From Psoroptes ovis (Eukaryota; Arthropoda; Arachnida; Sarcoptiformes; Psoroptidae), in NCBI GenBank assembly GCA_002943765.1, contig PQWQ01000001.1:2515501-2579500 (forward strand): 64,000 nt of DNA, in the 5' to 3' direction. Made by a program: the position numbers and the translations under genes. The notes under the pieces were generated by a model. The model saw only the letters and a program-made list of their open reading frames with translations, had not been told where the DNA came from and did not search any database. Each line of letters begins with the position of its first letter. Position 1 is the stretch's first letter. Below are positions 37,807-51,656 of the stretch, in pieces.

Positions 37807-40800
37807 TAAAAAAAATTGGTTTTTTCTCGATAATAATTCAAGAATTTTGGGAACAAAAATCTATCGAGATATATAATAAAGTAAATTCTAGGGTGAAAAA
37901 TTAGAGAAATTTCTGGTCCAAATACTTGCTGATTTACTTTGATTCTTGATGGAAATAGTGTGAAGAAAAAGTGGGCAAAAAATGGAGTAAAAAAGGGAAG
38001 AAAATCGACTTAATAGAAATTTCCAATTCCAAAGTGTGTATTAAGTCTTTGAATTAATTCCTTGTGATAGCTATTTTTTTTCTACCGAAAAAATAATAAT
38101 TTAATCATCAACGAAGATAATTTAATTCAATGATAAAAATTAATTATTATTATTTCAGCTTGAATTGAATTGAATTTATTTCAATTCCAATATTTTCTTT
38201 CTAATTCACTGAGTTTTTTGTTGTTGATGTTGTTGTGCATCTTGTTAATCTATAGATTCATATATGATTTTCAATAAAGTTTCCAGTAAGAATTAATGAA
38301 AATCTGGTTTCAATATGATTTGATTTGTTCATTTTTAATTAAATTATAAATATATTGAGAATATATGTTTAAATATAATTAACATATGAAAATATTTGAG
38401 CATCAAAGTTTTTTGAGCTCAAAATTTCTTCTTTGAATTTTTCTTATAAAAAAAATCATAAATCAATGATTTTTCTTGTGATTCCAAAATAAGAATCAAA
38501 GGTTTAAATCAGAATTTCATGCATCATCTGCTATTTAATTTATTCGAGCATTATGTGAATTGATTGTCGTTCTGTAATTAATTTCCTTAAGACTTTCAAA
38601 GGATTTTTCCTAGAAATATTTTTTTAAATTTTCGAAAATTTTCAATTCAATAATTTATTTCATTTAATTTCATTTCAAAATGTGTATTTAAAACTGTCTG
38701 CCGATGTCGTGTATGTGCGTAGGTTTTCCAAGAATGAAAAAAAAATTTCAATTAATTAAAATCAATTCAAATGAAAAGTTTTTCATTTTTTTCAATTCAA
38801 TAATTTAGTTCATAGCACTTCAATGATTAATGAATATTTGTAATAAATTACATTATATTAATTGTAATGAAAATTAATTGATACACATATATGATTTGAT
38901 AGCAGAATTATTATGGAAGAACTAATGCTACGAAATGACAAACGATGTGTACATTCACATTCACACATTTGTACATTTTAGTATGACAAGCAAATGATAG
39001 ATGAAAAATGTTCGATTAGTTTTTGATTATTTTCATTTGAAATCTGTGGTTTTCTATTGATTTTCCTACACTTTTCCTATTCTCAAAAATTCAAATTCAA
39101 TTGGTAAATGAACAATCAACGAATTATTTCTACTGTAAACATGGTCATATCTTTCGCCTTGCACACAAAAACACAATCGATACATGAATGTATTAAAGTT
39201 GTGATGATGATATCAATAATTGGAAAATTTTCATCTAAATAATGTGTCAATCACTTTGTTCGTGTCTGTGTGTGTGAATTGGATTTACCATCAAAAGATA
39301 AAACTTTTGATGCAAAACATTGTGAATTCAATGCTTCTTACGCACATGTCAAAATATCAGATTAAAATTAAATTTCCAATCATTATTCTCTCTATTGTAT
39401 CCAGTGTATATTCGATAAAATTGATTATAAATCTTGTCAAAATAGTTATTAATTATTGATTATTAATTAATATATATTGATTCATTTGAAGCATCTTTTT
39501 CTTATGAATTCAAATGAATTTTTTTTTCGTTGAAATTCCCAATCGAATTACATATGATTAATGAAATTCTGAATTGGTTTCATTTTTTCTCTGAAACATG
39601 TCAAAATTATTAATTCAATTCATTTTAAATGAATTATTTTTTTCATTTAAATTTACCAACAATTCCAATTTCTATGTTACTATTATTATCATTATTATAA
39701 TCAAAAAATATTTTTTCCATGATATAATCATGATGAATAATTGATTAATAGAGCTATTTTGATAATGAATTATGAATAATAATTTATCAAATTTATAAAA
39801 TTTATTATATTTTCAAATTAAAAATGAAATAAAAATGAAAATCATCGATTCAATTCATTTATTATTGATTATGCTATCATTTTCTGTTATAGGAAATATT
39901 TGATGATATTGTACTTGTATATTGAAATAGTGAATAGTCAATATTATTTGATTAAATATTTTCAATTTTTTTTCTCTTTTTGCCCTGATATCCTTCATAT
40001 ATTTGTTTTTTACTTGCTATGCTATTACAATGGCGCCCACATTTATTGTACATGGTTTATATAATTATTAGAACTTTATAATATGGATTGCGTGCTCTAT
40101 GAATTTTTTTTATTCCAAGAAACAAATGAATGAATTTAATATTTTTTCATCTAATTATAATAATCAATAAATATATACTTATTTCCAATATTATTCGTTC
40201 ATTATTCAATATTCATATATTTTCTTATGAAATAAACGTGAAAATAATTTTTAAATCATGATTTTTCATCAATCAATTTTTTATTTCTTGAAAAAAAAAT
40301 ATTCTTCTGATTGATTATTTAGTCTAATTATAATTATAATTGATGATCCAATATAATAATCATTCTAAATAGATTGATCCATAATTTATCAGGCAAATAT
40401 GTATGTAAAATATCGTGTAAGCATATTAAAATCAAAGATGAATGATGAGAAGACATTTTTACAATTAATATTAAATCATGAATGAATATGGATTGTTCAG
40501 CAGCATCTTTTATCACTGATATTCATCATTTTAATATGAATTTCAAAAATTATTTTTCATTTCTTCCAAATCATCCAATATAATGCTAATCGAAAATTAT
40601 TTGGGATAATATTATCTTCTTTATTTTGTTATTTTTTTTTCATTATCGATTACTATCAAATCTAGAAATAATAATGAAAAATTAATGATTTTTTGAATGA
40701 TTTATTATCATTCTTTTTTTTTTATTGATAATGAACTTAATCACATATAATATTATTATCAATTATATATTATCGATCATGGATTAATCTCCAATAGACA

Positions 40801-43800
40801 AAATTTCGATTAAGAGTATGCCATGAATGATTATTTAATTATGAAGGATGTCAAGTAATAAATAGATCAAATCAATAGATGTCTAGCTAACTGGCTAGAT
40901 AATAATGATTGCCTTGAGTCAAAATGTTTTTTTTTTTTTCTTGTTTTTTCATTGAAAATTTTGTTAGCTGTTATTGTTTCGAGTTTATTTTGATTGTCAT
41001 TCGATGAATTTTTTGAATAAAAAAAAATTGAATGCATCGCATTCAATTTGAATACGAATTGTGTTTTGCATCTAATAATAATATGCTTTGCCATCTAATT
41101 TATTTATAATTAAATTATTTAATTTGTTTTTTCTTAGTTTTGTTTTTTGTTTATTTTTAATGATCATATTTGTACATTTGCATTGCATATGATTGTTGCT
41201 TAGATCTTTGAAACTTTTAATTATAACCCTGTTTTCCAATAGAAAAAATTCATTTAATTATCAAAAAATAATAATAAATGACAAACAGATTTAATTATCA
41301 TTCAATCTTTGAATGTCAGAAACAAAACAAACAAACAAAAAAATATTCAAATGGCAAAATCTCAAAATTTCAAACAATTCAAACACGTATTTTGATCATT
41401 AAAAATTTTTGAATAAAATCATTTGCGATTTTCAGATAAAAGAAAAAATTAGAGTTTTTAATTAAAAAAATAACTGGCAATAATCAAATCAAAGAAAATT
41501 TTAAACCTTATAAACTTTTAAATTATTAGAGTTTTTCATTTTGTTTGTTCGTTGTTCATAAAATTGAAAATACACGTAGAAAATATGTGATCTGGGAATT
41601 GAAATTTTTTTTGCTTCAAATTATTTTCTCATTTGAATCTGAATCAAGGCAAAAAAATAAAATTATTTTTTCGCATTCCAAAATAAACAAATTTCAAAAA
41701 TGTTTAACGATCCATTTTGTTTTATGCAAATTTTCCCATTTCAAAAATCTTTGATCATTCAATCGAAATTGAAATTGATTGAAATCCATGGATAATTAAT
41801 TTTTGTTCTTCTTGAATCCAGCCTCATTCATTGATTACAACATATAAAATTACTGGTCAAAAAAACATTTTGTTTTCAGATGTTTGACCTTTCATTGTGT
41901 ACGATGACCAGTTTTTTTATTTTCTCTCCGTTGATCAAATCAAAAATGACCATTTGATATCATAATTTTCGGTTTTTCCGGCCAATTTGAACATCGTCAA
42001 CGTTGATGTATCAATGTTTGAAATTAATAAAATATATTACTGGCTGGCATACACACATCAATCTTCATTACAAACAAACAAAATATTCAATCGTTAAAAA
42101 AACAACAATTCATTTCATGCATAAATGAATCAAATTAAACGTGTGAAATTTAATTGAAATTTCAAATTCCAATTAAATTTCAATGATTCATAACCAATCG
42201 TATTCATGTGCGATATTACTTGTCAATCATAAGTCATTTGTCAGATTTTTTTTCCCTTATTTTGTGAATAATATTTTTATTGGACCGTTTAGAATTGTTT
42301 GGATTTTGAATTCAAAATGTTTTATTGTTCAATGAATTGAAGAATAACCTCTCAATTCAAGGATTGGATTAATTCTTCAATAATTATCTTGTAAAGAAAT
42401 AAATCTTCAATTTCTCAGAAAAAAATTTCAATCGTTTTAATACGATAGCTATGTACTTGAGTGTGTGCTTTATGTGAATATGAATCGCGAATGTTTATGA
42501 ATAATTTTATTAAACAAAAGATTTGCATGAACACATTAAATGAAATTCAAAAACAAAAAACCACAAATTTTTCAATGTATTTTTTATACATTGATTGATC
42601 GATTTCAATCTCGCTCCATCATCATCATTCATTATGATGAATATGTATAATCCTCAAACATATTTGTTTTTGTTTTTTTATTTTCATTAGGTACAATATT
42701 GGAAATTTGATTTTCTCGTGTTTTGTGTTAAATCGAAAAACAAATCATTTTAATAACAAAAATCATTCAAAACTATGCACATGTATTTAAATATATAAAA
42801 ATAGAAGGTGCGAATTGATATGAATTGAATTGAATACATGTAATAATTTAATCTCTGTTTCTATTTTAATTTTATGCGATTTTCGTTATTTTCGCTTTGT
42901 TTATGTTATTTAATTTATTAAAATTTTGAAAAATTCATAGAAATAGTGTTCAAATGATGGATTGTCAAAAAAATTTTTTGTCGATTCTAAGCCATCCAGG
43001 GCTGCTGATTTTCAATGTTCATAAATAGTATGGGTAAAATGCTACGTCAAAGGCTCCATTTGCTTGTACTCGACTAAAATACGTTCAAATCCGTCAATGA
43101 CAGCCAAAAGCTGGTGTTGAGTGCACAGTCAATGATTCAATGATGATGATCAATTTGTTTCGTTATTATTTTGATATTGATTGATTGATGTAGAAAACAC
43201 GGATCAACAAAAACAAAATAAAAAATAAAAACAGCGATGTGTGATAATGTGTTTGTATTGATGATGAAGAATCAAATGTGAATAATAATAATAATCAACA
43301 ATAAAAAACAAGGAAGACAACAACAAAAACATTATTTGAATGATGAAGATGAACAACACACATTGAATCATTGAATATGTGATTTACATAGAAATAATAA
43401 ATGAAAAAAACATGTATACAAAATACAGTTCACGCCTAATTGACTATACTATGTGTCAAAAATAAATATGAAACAAAACAAAACAAAAAATCATGATTTT
43501 ATTATTATTATTATGATATATCACCTTTCTGGCAGATTTTTATTATTATTTGTAAATATCCATCAATCTCACACCTTGTTTGTTTATATTTGTATGTGTT
43601 TATTTTATTTGTGTTTAATTTTATTAAAATATCAAAACTTGAGTTTATTAAAATATCCATCTCTCTATGCGTGTTTGAGTGAAGCACCTTTGAGATTATT
43701 ATTATTATTAATATTTCAAATTCAATTGAATGAAATGAAAATATTTCATTTTTTCTCGAAAAACATATTTATCATGATAACAGATTTGAAATGTGTTTGA

Positions 43801-44779
43801 GTATGGATTTTAAGCATGCAAATCATCAATTTATTTGTACATTTATGTTGAAAAAACAAAATAAAATGAAAATGAATAAATAAATTTTTCATAACTGTAA
43901 AGATAAGATATTTATATATTTCTACATTTACAATAATAAGAATAAGGATAATCGATCATATAAACGAAACTTTTTTTATATTTGATTTGATTAAAAGATT
44001 TGATTGATTAATCAATCAATGAATGATTACTATGAATGTAATGAATTGTTTTTAATTATTATTTTTTTTTGTAATTTTTGATTGATTTTTGCTCCATAGA
44101 CACATCTACACACACCAACACAAACTTGTGCTATTCATTGATAATTCATGATTAAACATTGAAATATCCTCAAAAACAAAAATAGTCGGGTACAGATCTT
44201 ATCAGTTTGATCTGCAAAGTTTGTCAGTTTTTCTCCTAAAAAATCAAATAGAATTTTCTCCTTCTCTCTATTTCGGATTACTTGTAATCATCGGAACCAA
44301 AATCCGTAATTGATTTGATATGGTAAAATGTGACATCATCAATACACCAAATACTGGGCATTTTGCATTGTATTTTTCATTTATTCATTCATTGTATTTT
44401 TACGGTCCAAAACGAATTATTGAATTGATTTTATATTTTTTTTTATTTTTTATGAAAAATACATTTTTTCTCTAATTTTAAATACAGTTTATTTGATTAT
44501 CATCATTGTTCATTCATCCATTTTTTTACCTATTTTGAACAATACAAATTTCTTTTGTTATTATTATTATTATCTTTTTATTATTAATAGCATTTAGAGA
44601 GAGAAAGAGAGAGGGTATGAGCGCGCATAAAGGTCCGTAGAGACCTTAAATTTATATGTATTCGTGTATGCATCAATGAGATGAAATAACAAAATTTTAC
44701 TAACAAAATGCTATGAAAATGTTATGCAATAATGAATTGAATTTGAACAATAATTGAACAATTGAATTTCCCGAAAAAA

Positions 44780-45515
44780 GGTACCGAAAAACACAATCAC
44801 CGATTTTTGATGTGATTTTCGAGCTTTGTCATTTCATTATTGTTATTATCTGCTATTCATTGTGCTTATTTACACACATTGAACAAATTCATATAGCGTG
44901 TTTGATATTTTCAATTTTATTTTTCAAATAAAATATTCTAAACACATTCAAAACCAAACAAATAAACAAATGATTGAAAAATGATTAGAGTAGTACCTCT
45001 GTTGAATATTTGGCAAAGAATATAATGAATTTTAAACAAACAAACAAACAAAACAATACAGAAAAAACGCATTCAAAATATTAAAAGATCTTGTACTGAT
45101 CATCCATTGTTCAATTTTTTCACGTTTTCCTTAATAATAATCATAATCATAATCATATAATCAATACTCATAGGATTTCAATTGAAATTTTAGTTTTTTC
45201 TCTAATTTTTGCTCATTTTTCGGTATGATTCAAATAAATGAATGAGTGTAAATTCATTGATTCTTATCATTGGTTTGGCTGTCCTGAAAGTTTTGGCCGA
45301 TTTTCATTCGGTATACAGGCTGAATGAACTGGCGTAAACTTATGAGACAACCCAATGAAAAATTTGCCTCTTTTAATTTCAATTTATGAATTTTTTTTTT
45401 GAATTTTAAATCAAATCATTTTCGTTGTTCCATATTTCAACCCATTTTCATTTTCGAGCTTTTGAACAATATTCATTACGTATTTGTGTGACTAATGAAA
45501 GTGTTTTTCGGTACC
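44780..45515. mobile_element. Candidate terminal-inverted-repeat element, about 0.74 kb
   Basis: GGTACCGAAAAACAC at 44780-44794 is found again as its exact reverse complement at 45501-45515 (15 of 15), with similar A-rich bases just outside. No transposase frame is visible between the ends, so it would be a non-autonomous DNA element. It contains a smaller foldback at 45275-45355. Target-site duplication is not clear. Confidence 0.45.
45275..45355. mobile_element. Foldback MITE-like element, copy A
   Basis: About 81 bp. Left end TTGGCTGTCCTGAAAGTTTT; the right end read in reverse is TTGGGTTGTCTCATAAGTTT. The two halves pair through the centre GTATAC. End sequence resembles mariner-type terminal repeats. 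Same family as copies at 51569-51656 and 59502-59580. Confidence 0.55.
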
Positions 45516-46784
45516 CTTTATAACATATATCATGAATGGGATATACACGCGGTATTTGTACCGAAATATTGCATGAAATATGTCTGAAAAATATTTGTGA
45601 CCAATGTAATGAATGATTGCAAAATATTGATTGAAAAGTTTTCATTTTTTTGCTTGGAAAAAATGAAATTTTCAAATTTTCATTGAAAAATGTTAACAGA
45701 TTTTGATTTTGATTCTTGATTTTTACTACAAAAATTGATACAAAAGTTTTTTCATCATCATCATCATTTATTTGAAGCATACGATTGTATAAAATGTATA
45801 ATTTATATGTGTTGTTGTTGTATGGACATCTCATGAGATCATCATCAATGTTTTGGATCATAAACAACATTTTCAAAAATAAAATAAATTCTGTGGAAAT
45901 CAATGTTGCCCAGAAATACAAAATCATAAATAATAATGTTTCAAATGCTTTCTCGGATACAAACTTGGTATACACGCAAACTTTATGAAATAATAACTTC
46001 AATATTTAATCAATTGATTGAATCAAAAGTCGAACAAAAAAAACAAATGAAAATAAATGAAAAATATCTAGGTATACTCCTGTTGTATTTGGTTTGATTA
46101 AATAATGACAATAATAAGAGCCATAATGATAATATTCTTTGATTTATTTTCAATGAATGAATGGTAAAAAAACAGATCATTTTCAAATTCATTCAATTAT
46201 CATTATGAATTTATCATTCAATATTTACCTTTACATAAAATATAATATCATCATTAGTTATGATTAAATTTTTGACTTTCATCATTATTATTATTCGCAA
46301 TGTTTTTTTTTTTTTTGTTTATTTTTGCAACTTTCGTTATGTCCAATCATATTGAATTGTATTTGAATTATTATCATCATTTCCAGGCTTATTTCATTGT
46401 ATTTCTCCACTGAACATTGAATATATCAATGTATAGCTATATATCTAAGTACTGCATTTATATATCTGTGAATACAATGTTTATTTGTTAAACAACAAAA
46501 AAAAATTGATGACAATCGCACAAATAAAATTGGAATACAAAAAATCAGAACCCAAATATTTAGCCAAAGTACAAAGAAAAACGGAGAAAAATCCATTATA
46601 CCTATCTATACATAAATATCTATGATTGTTTCCATTTGATAACGATGATGATAGAACAAATTAAATAAATAATATGAAATGAAATCCTGTTAAAAAAATT
46701 AATAGAACTTCGTAACAAAAAGAAATTTATAAATGATAGATAAAAGAATGAAGAAAATAACAAATAAACAATTTTGAAAATGGA

Positions 46785-46805
46785 AATAATAATAATAATA
46801 ATAAT
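46785..46805. repeat. AAT trinucleotide microsatellite
   Basis: Seven AAT-type units. A neighbouring ATG/GAT trinucleotide run lies at 46882-46900. Confidence 0.85.
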
Positions 46806-46881
46806 CGAAATAGAATAGAATTGAATCATTTGATTATATTCAATGACAACAGCAGCAGCATTACGATTGGCTCTTACGATA

Positions 46882-46900
46882 ATGATGATGATGATGATGA
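46882..46900. repeat. ATG trinucleotide microsatellite
   Basis: About six perfect ATG units, directly visible. Confidence 0.85.
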
Positions 46901-49900
46901 TATATAATCATAAGTAAATAAATAAATGATGACTCTCTAGAGATCATATTTGTTCAAACATATTTATTTGTTTGTATTTTTTTCCAATAATTTTGATTAT
47001 TGTTATTATTATTTCCAATAAATAGCATTTATTATAATCATTATTGAATTGAATTGAATTTGAAATGATTACAAATAATTGAACAAAAAACAAATTCTTT
47101 TTTTTATTTTATTTTTTCATTTTGGACTTTATATAATTGTCATCATCATTATTATTTTCTTAAATCAAAAACCAAATGATAATCATCTTATGAATCATTT
47201 TTATTATTAGTATTATCATCATTTGTAAAATAAATTTTCCATTTTTAATTTTAATAAATTTTTTCATCCATTCATTCATATTTTTGACTTCTCATCAATT
47301 CATTCAATTTATTCATTCAATTTAAGGCCAAAATATCTCCGCAATTCTTTAATGGTAATAATCGAAAAATTGAAATAAATACGGTCACATATAGCTCTGA
47401 TGATTTATAAAGGATCGAAATTCATTCATTCACTCGTAATTAATAGATTATGTTAATTCAAAATATTTGAATGATTTGTTGATTTGATGAACCTATGAGA
47501 ACTTTATGGACCATACAGCTAGTATTGAATTGAATTTAGTGCATTGAATTCGAATTTACAGAATAGGTAATGCCATTAAATCTTAAAATAAATCGGAAAA
47601 CTATGTTGAATAAAAGTAGATAAAAAGCTAAATATGAACACATGATAGATGCTCAAAATGATGTTAAAATACATTTTATATTGAAAATAATAAAAAACAA
47701 AATACTTGTGATTATTTTTACTATTATTATTATCATTTGATTGTTAAATATTCATTTTTAATGATTTGTAGTTGTTTTCATTATTCAACAAAATGATATT
47801 TGAAATATGATAATAATGATCATAGACGGAAAAATTATTTTAAACATCATTATCATTATTATTATTATCATCATAAAGCGTTAATAAACAGGTTGATAGC
47901 ATGTAACAATGGATGATATGAACTGAAAAAAATGAACTTTTCAACGCACAAAATAAAAACACAAATGATCGTTTGATCATTATGATGTGCAAAATGGATT
48001 CATTATTATTATCATTTCTATTATTGTAATCATTGCAATTCAATTGTTTATCGAAATGATTTGTATTATTTGTATTTGTTCTTTTATTTTTATTTTTTAT
48101 TTGTATTTTCAAATTTATTTTATTTCATTTCAACAGATCATCATCAAATCCAAATGATATTAAATCATATTATTTTTTCATTGTTTCATTTGAAATATTT
48201 CAAGAAAAAAAAGCAAAATTCAATTCAATACATCCTCACCTAATAATGTGATATGATGAATTCGATTAAATAAATATTGAATCTATTGTTTTATTCCTTA
48301 AATAAAAAGAAAATAAATTGGATCAAATTTTGTCTATTTTGAAAATTACCCATGAATTTCTTATGTCTATCACATAATTTGGATCAATTTGAATATTTTT
48401 TTTTCAAGATGTATTTCTCGTAATACCAGAGATAAATAAATGTAAAGACTAATCATATTTATAGATTCAAAAATTCAGGAATAAAAAGGAATAAATTGAT
48501 GTCTATTCCCATTGTTTATCTCTCTTTCTCTCTATGAATCGATTATTCGATTATTGTCTATTTTGATATTGTATTTGTTGATAGAATCTTTTTTTGTTGA
48601 AATCCCTGCCAAATTTAATAATAGATGTGCTGATTTGAGTCGAAAAAAATTGAAGAATTTCAACAATGAATGACATTATCATCACAAGAATCTCGAGAAT
48701 AATCCTTGATGATCGAAAAAAAATGAGAGAAAAACAGATCAAAATTCAAATAGATTCATCTCGATTTCGTATACGAGTTAATATAAATGATGATAATATT
48801 TATTTCAAATTGGAAAATGAAATTGAAATTTTGAATCGATGGAATTCTTTCAGTTCAAAAGTAAGAATCAATGCCTTTTACTCTTTAATATATTTGCAGT
48901 ATTTCAACAGAATACAATTTGACAATTGGTGTGCCTGTCTATTTTCTATTTTTTTCTATATTTCCAACAATCATTGAATAGTAACACACATTTTTGGGGA
49001 AAAATTGATTCATTCCCATTTTCATTTTTTTCATTTAATTTGATTGCAAAGGAAAATTGTCGAATAATGTTTTTTATTTCGAAAAAAAAACAGATGAAAA
49101 TCGATCGATCGATCTATCGATTGATATATCAATGTAAGTTGCGTTATATTGTATCGATAATCAAAATAGATGACCAAAAAATTTTTTTGACAATTGACAA
49201 TATATGTACAAGCGTATCTGTGTGTGTGTTTGTATATATATTGACACATTTACTGATGTAAATGCAGTAGATGTATCCGACAAACAAACAAGTAATCATC
49301 GATTGACTTTATTTTCAAACGTATATTTGTATCCAATTATATAACAATATATATTCACAACAGATTTCATTGTCATTTACTTCAATTCACTTTGATTTTT
49401 TGCACGAAAATACTACTGATAATAATATAATTGTTTGTATTTCTATAAAACTAAATAATAATAATAACAAAAGCTTAGTGAAAATAAATTATTTGATTGT
49501 GATGCAAAACTAATAGAAACAGAAAAGAAAACATCTTTAAAATTGATAATTTTCGATTTACAATTCTCGGGAACATTTAATCGTTTTTGATTTCAGGCAT
49601 ACTTCATTAGATATATAGCTCAGTACAACGATATAATGATTTGTGATAAATTGACAATGAAAGCACAAAATGGAACAGAAATTGATCAAAAATTCGCGAT
49701 TGGCCAATATTAAAAATTTTCTACGAGGAAAAGAAACGATATATAAAAAAGCTTTGATGAAATGTGATTTCGATGTGTTTGGATAAATCGACAGATAAAA
49801 TGAAATAAATGTAATTTGTTTTTATTTATTTTTTTATTTTTATTTTTTTGATTTGATTTGATTTCATTTTTTTTTCTGTGTTAAATATTTAAACACTTTG

Positions 49901-51568
49901 GAGATCTCAGAGACATCCATGACATTAGAGACCATTTTTTTCACCATTGAAAATTCAAATAGAATTTTTAATTTCATCAAAAAAAAGACTGATAATGGCA
50001 ACAATAGATACAATCGATTGATTGAATATTTTTTTCTTTGTCGGCTCAAAAGTAATCAATGATAATCATTGATGGATCAAAACGAATCAAATTAATTTCT
50101 CTGCCAGAATAATATGAAAATTACTCTTGCTTTGCTCGAGAGTTTCATTGACATTTGAAAAGAAAATTATTCGAAAAATAGTTGCAGTAGTATTATGAAC
50201 TGCATCAAATAATCATTGATCGAGTAACTAAACGGAATAAAATATAATTTAGATTAAAATTGATTGAATCAAATTTGTTAAAATGAATTTGATTTTTCCC
50301 TTTTTCCTATCTTATATTATCATATTAATTCGATATTCAATATTGAATCGAATTGAATTTTCTCAATAATCAAATAATATTGGCACAATTTCATTTATTC
50401 ATTACATCAATTTGCTATTTGTGTTTGAATCTATATATTTCTTGGTATATATAAATTCTAGTGAACAACAATAATAATAGTGTTCAATAAATTCAAATAT
50501 ATCAATATGAATTCAGAATCATAATAATGAAGTGAACGCATGTACACAAGCGACAATCGCTGTAGCAATCTATGTACTTCAACATCATCGCATAGAATTT
50601 CGAATTGTTTTATGATCTTTGATTCTTTATTGCTAGCGTTGATTGGAAGAATATATTTTTCTATATAAAAATTTATATGATTCCATAAATATAAAAATTG
50701 ATGATTCTATATATTGTATAAAATTGATAATGGTTGGTTGCTCGTTTGGTTGCAAAATAATGACAAAATATTTTGATTATTATTATGATTATTGTTTTAA
50801 TTTCATTTAATACTGAAGAGATAAAATCGATTCTACGAAAGAAAAAAATCTAATTCAATTCACAATCACAATTTCAATTTATTTCATTGAATTACTATTG
50901 TTATCATTATTATTATTATGAAAACATAATCTCTTATTGATAGAAATGTAAAAAAAAGTACGGGCATCAGAATATGTCAGAATATATTTGAATCCATTGA
51001 AATTCGTTTTTTTTTCAAAGAATAAATACCCGAATTTTTCTCGTTTATTTAATATTAAATGCATTTGAAAATGTGTGATGATTGTAGATGATAATATAAA
51101 AAATAATAATAATAATAAAGTTCTGGCATTATCATTATTATAATTTTTTGTTGTTGTTGTTATTGTTGACAATCCAGAATCAAGATAATTTCTTCAAAAT
51201 TATTATTATTATTATTTTTTTCTCAATGGATCTTTAAATGAACTTGAAATAATGATGATAATAATAATAATGAAATTAATGATACATTCATTGATTTTAT
51301 CAGTAAATTTCGAACCAATTTTAACAGATTTAGGAGGGTTTTTTTGGAATCAAAATCTATTGAATTACTAATATTTTGTCAACATACATTTCCACTGTTA
51401 AATGATTTCATTTTGATTGAGAATTTTGAAACAAAATAAATAATAATAATAGAAAATAGAAATAAAGATAACTCGTAAGAATAAATCGAAATCATTGGAA
51501 TGAAATGAAAATTAAAAATAAAAGATCAACGAAAAGAAAAAAATAATTCTGATTTCATTTATAATGGG

Positions 51569-51656
51569 AAGGGTGTACGAAAAGTTCACCCGGTTAAATC
51601 GAGTAAACTTGAACTTAATTTCCTTTGAAAACCAGCATAAACTTCTAGGACACTTC
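51569..51656. mobile_element. Foldback MITE-like element, copy B (degenerate)
   Basis: About 88 bp. Left end reads GGGTGTACGAAAAGTTCACC; the right end in reverse reads GAAGTGTCCTAGAAGTTTAT. It shares the GTCC-AAAAGTT core with copies A and C, and the CACCCGGT-AAATCGA interior with copy C. Confidence 0.4.

Larger units (their letters stand above)
32374..44779. other. Gene desert, left part
   Basis: No supported protein gene in about 12 kb. The left end should hold the TMEM94 promoter. ATGGCGGC at 33241-33248 is a YY1-like site, and a six-codon ATG stretch at 33293-33310 ends in a consensus donor GTAAGT. Other visible structure: an 8-bp-arm inverted repeat around GAATTG at 34323-34344, a CA repeat at 35168-35182, an NTTCG pentamer array at 37781-37806, a GC-richer island at 42988-43135, a hairpin CAGATC/GATCTG at 44193-44214, a GA-rich tract at 44597-44615, and a hairpin AAGGTC/GACCTT at 44630-44647. 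Open frames are AT-driven. Confidence 0.5.
45516..51568. other. Gene desert, middle part
   Basis: No supported gene. The longest open frame of the desert (minus strand, 46002-45448) opens with TTG and has no recognisable domain; its start lies within this stretch and its last codons fall just left of it. Otherwise simple sequence, including the AAT and ATG microsatellites near 46.8 kb. Confidence 0.5.

Noticed and set aside
43075..43105. tRNA T-arm-like ACGTTCAAATCCGT
   Set aside because: Flanking bases do not pair into a T-stem and no acceptor, D or anticodon arms are present.
43453..43800. 115-codon plus-strand open frame
   Set aside because: Starts at GTG, Leu/Ile-rich from simple ATT and TTA repeats; no family similarity seen.
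44193..44214. U2 snRNA-like words (CTTATCAGTTT within a CAGATC/GATCTG hairpin)
   Set aside because: The conserved U2 5' end and Sm site are absent on both sides; the match is too short.
44630..44647. Minus-strand hairpin with CTCTACGG, similar to the U4 3' stem-loop
   Set aside because: No Sm site and no upstream U4 sequence; kept only as a hairpin.
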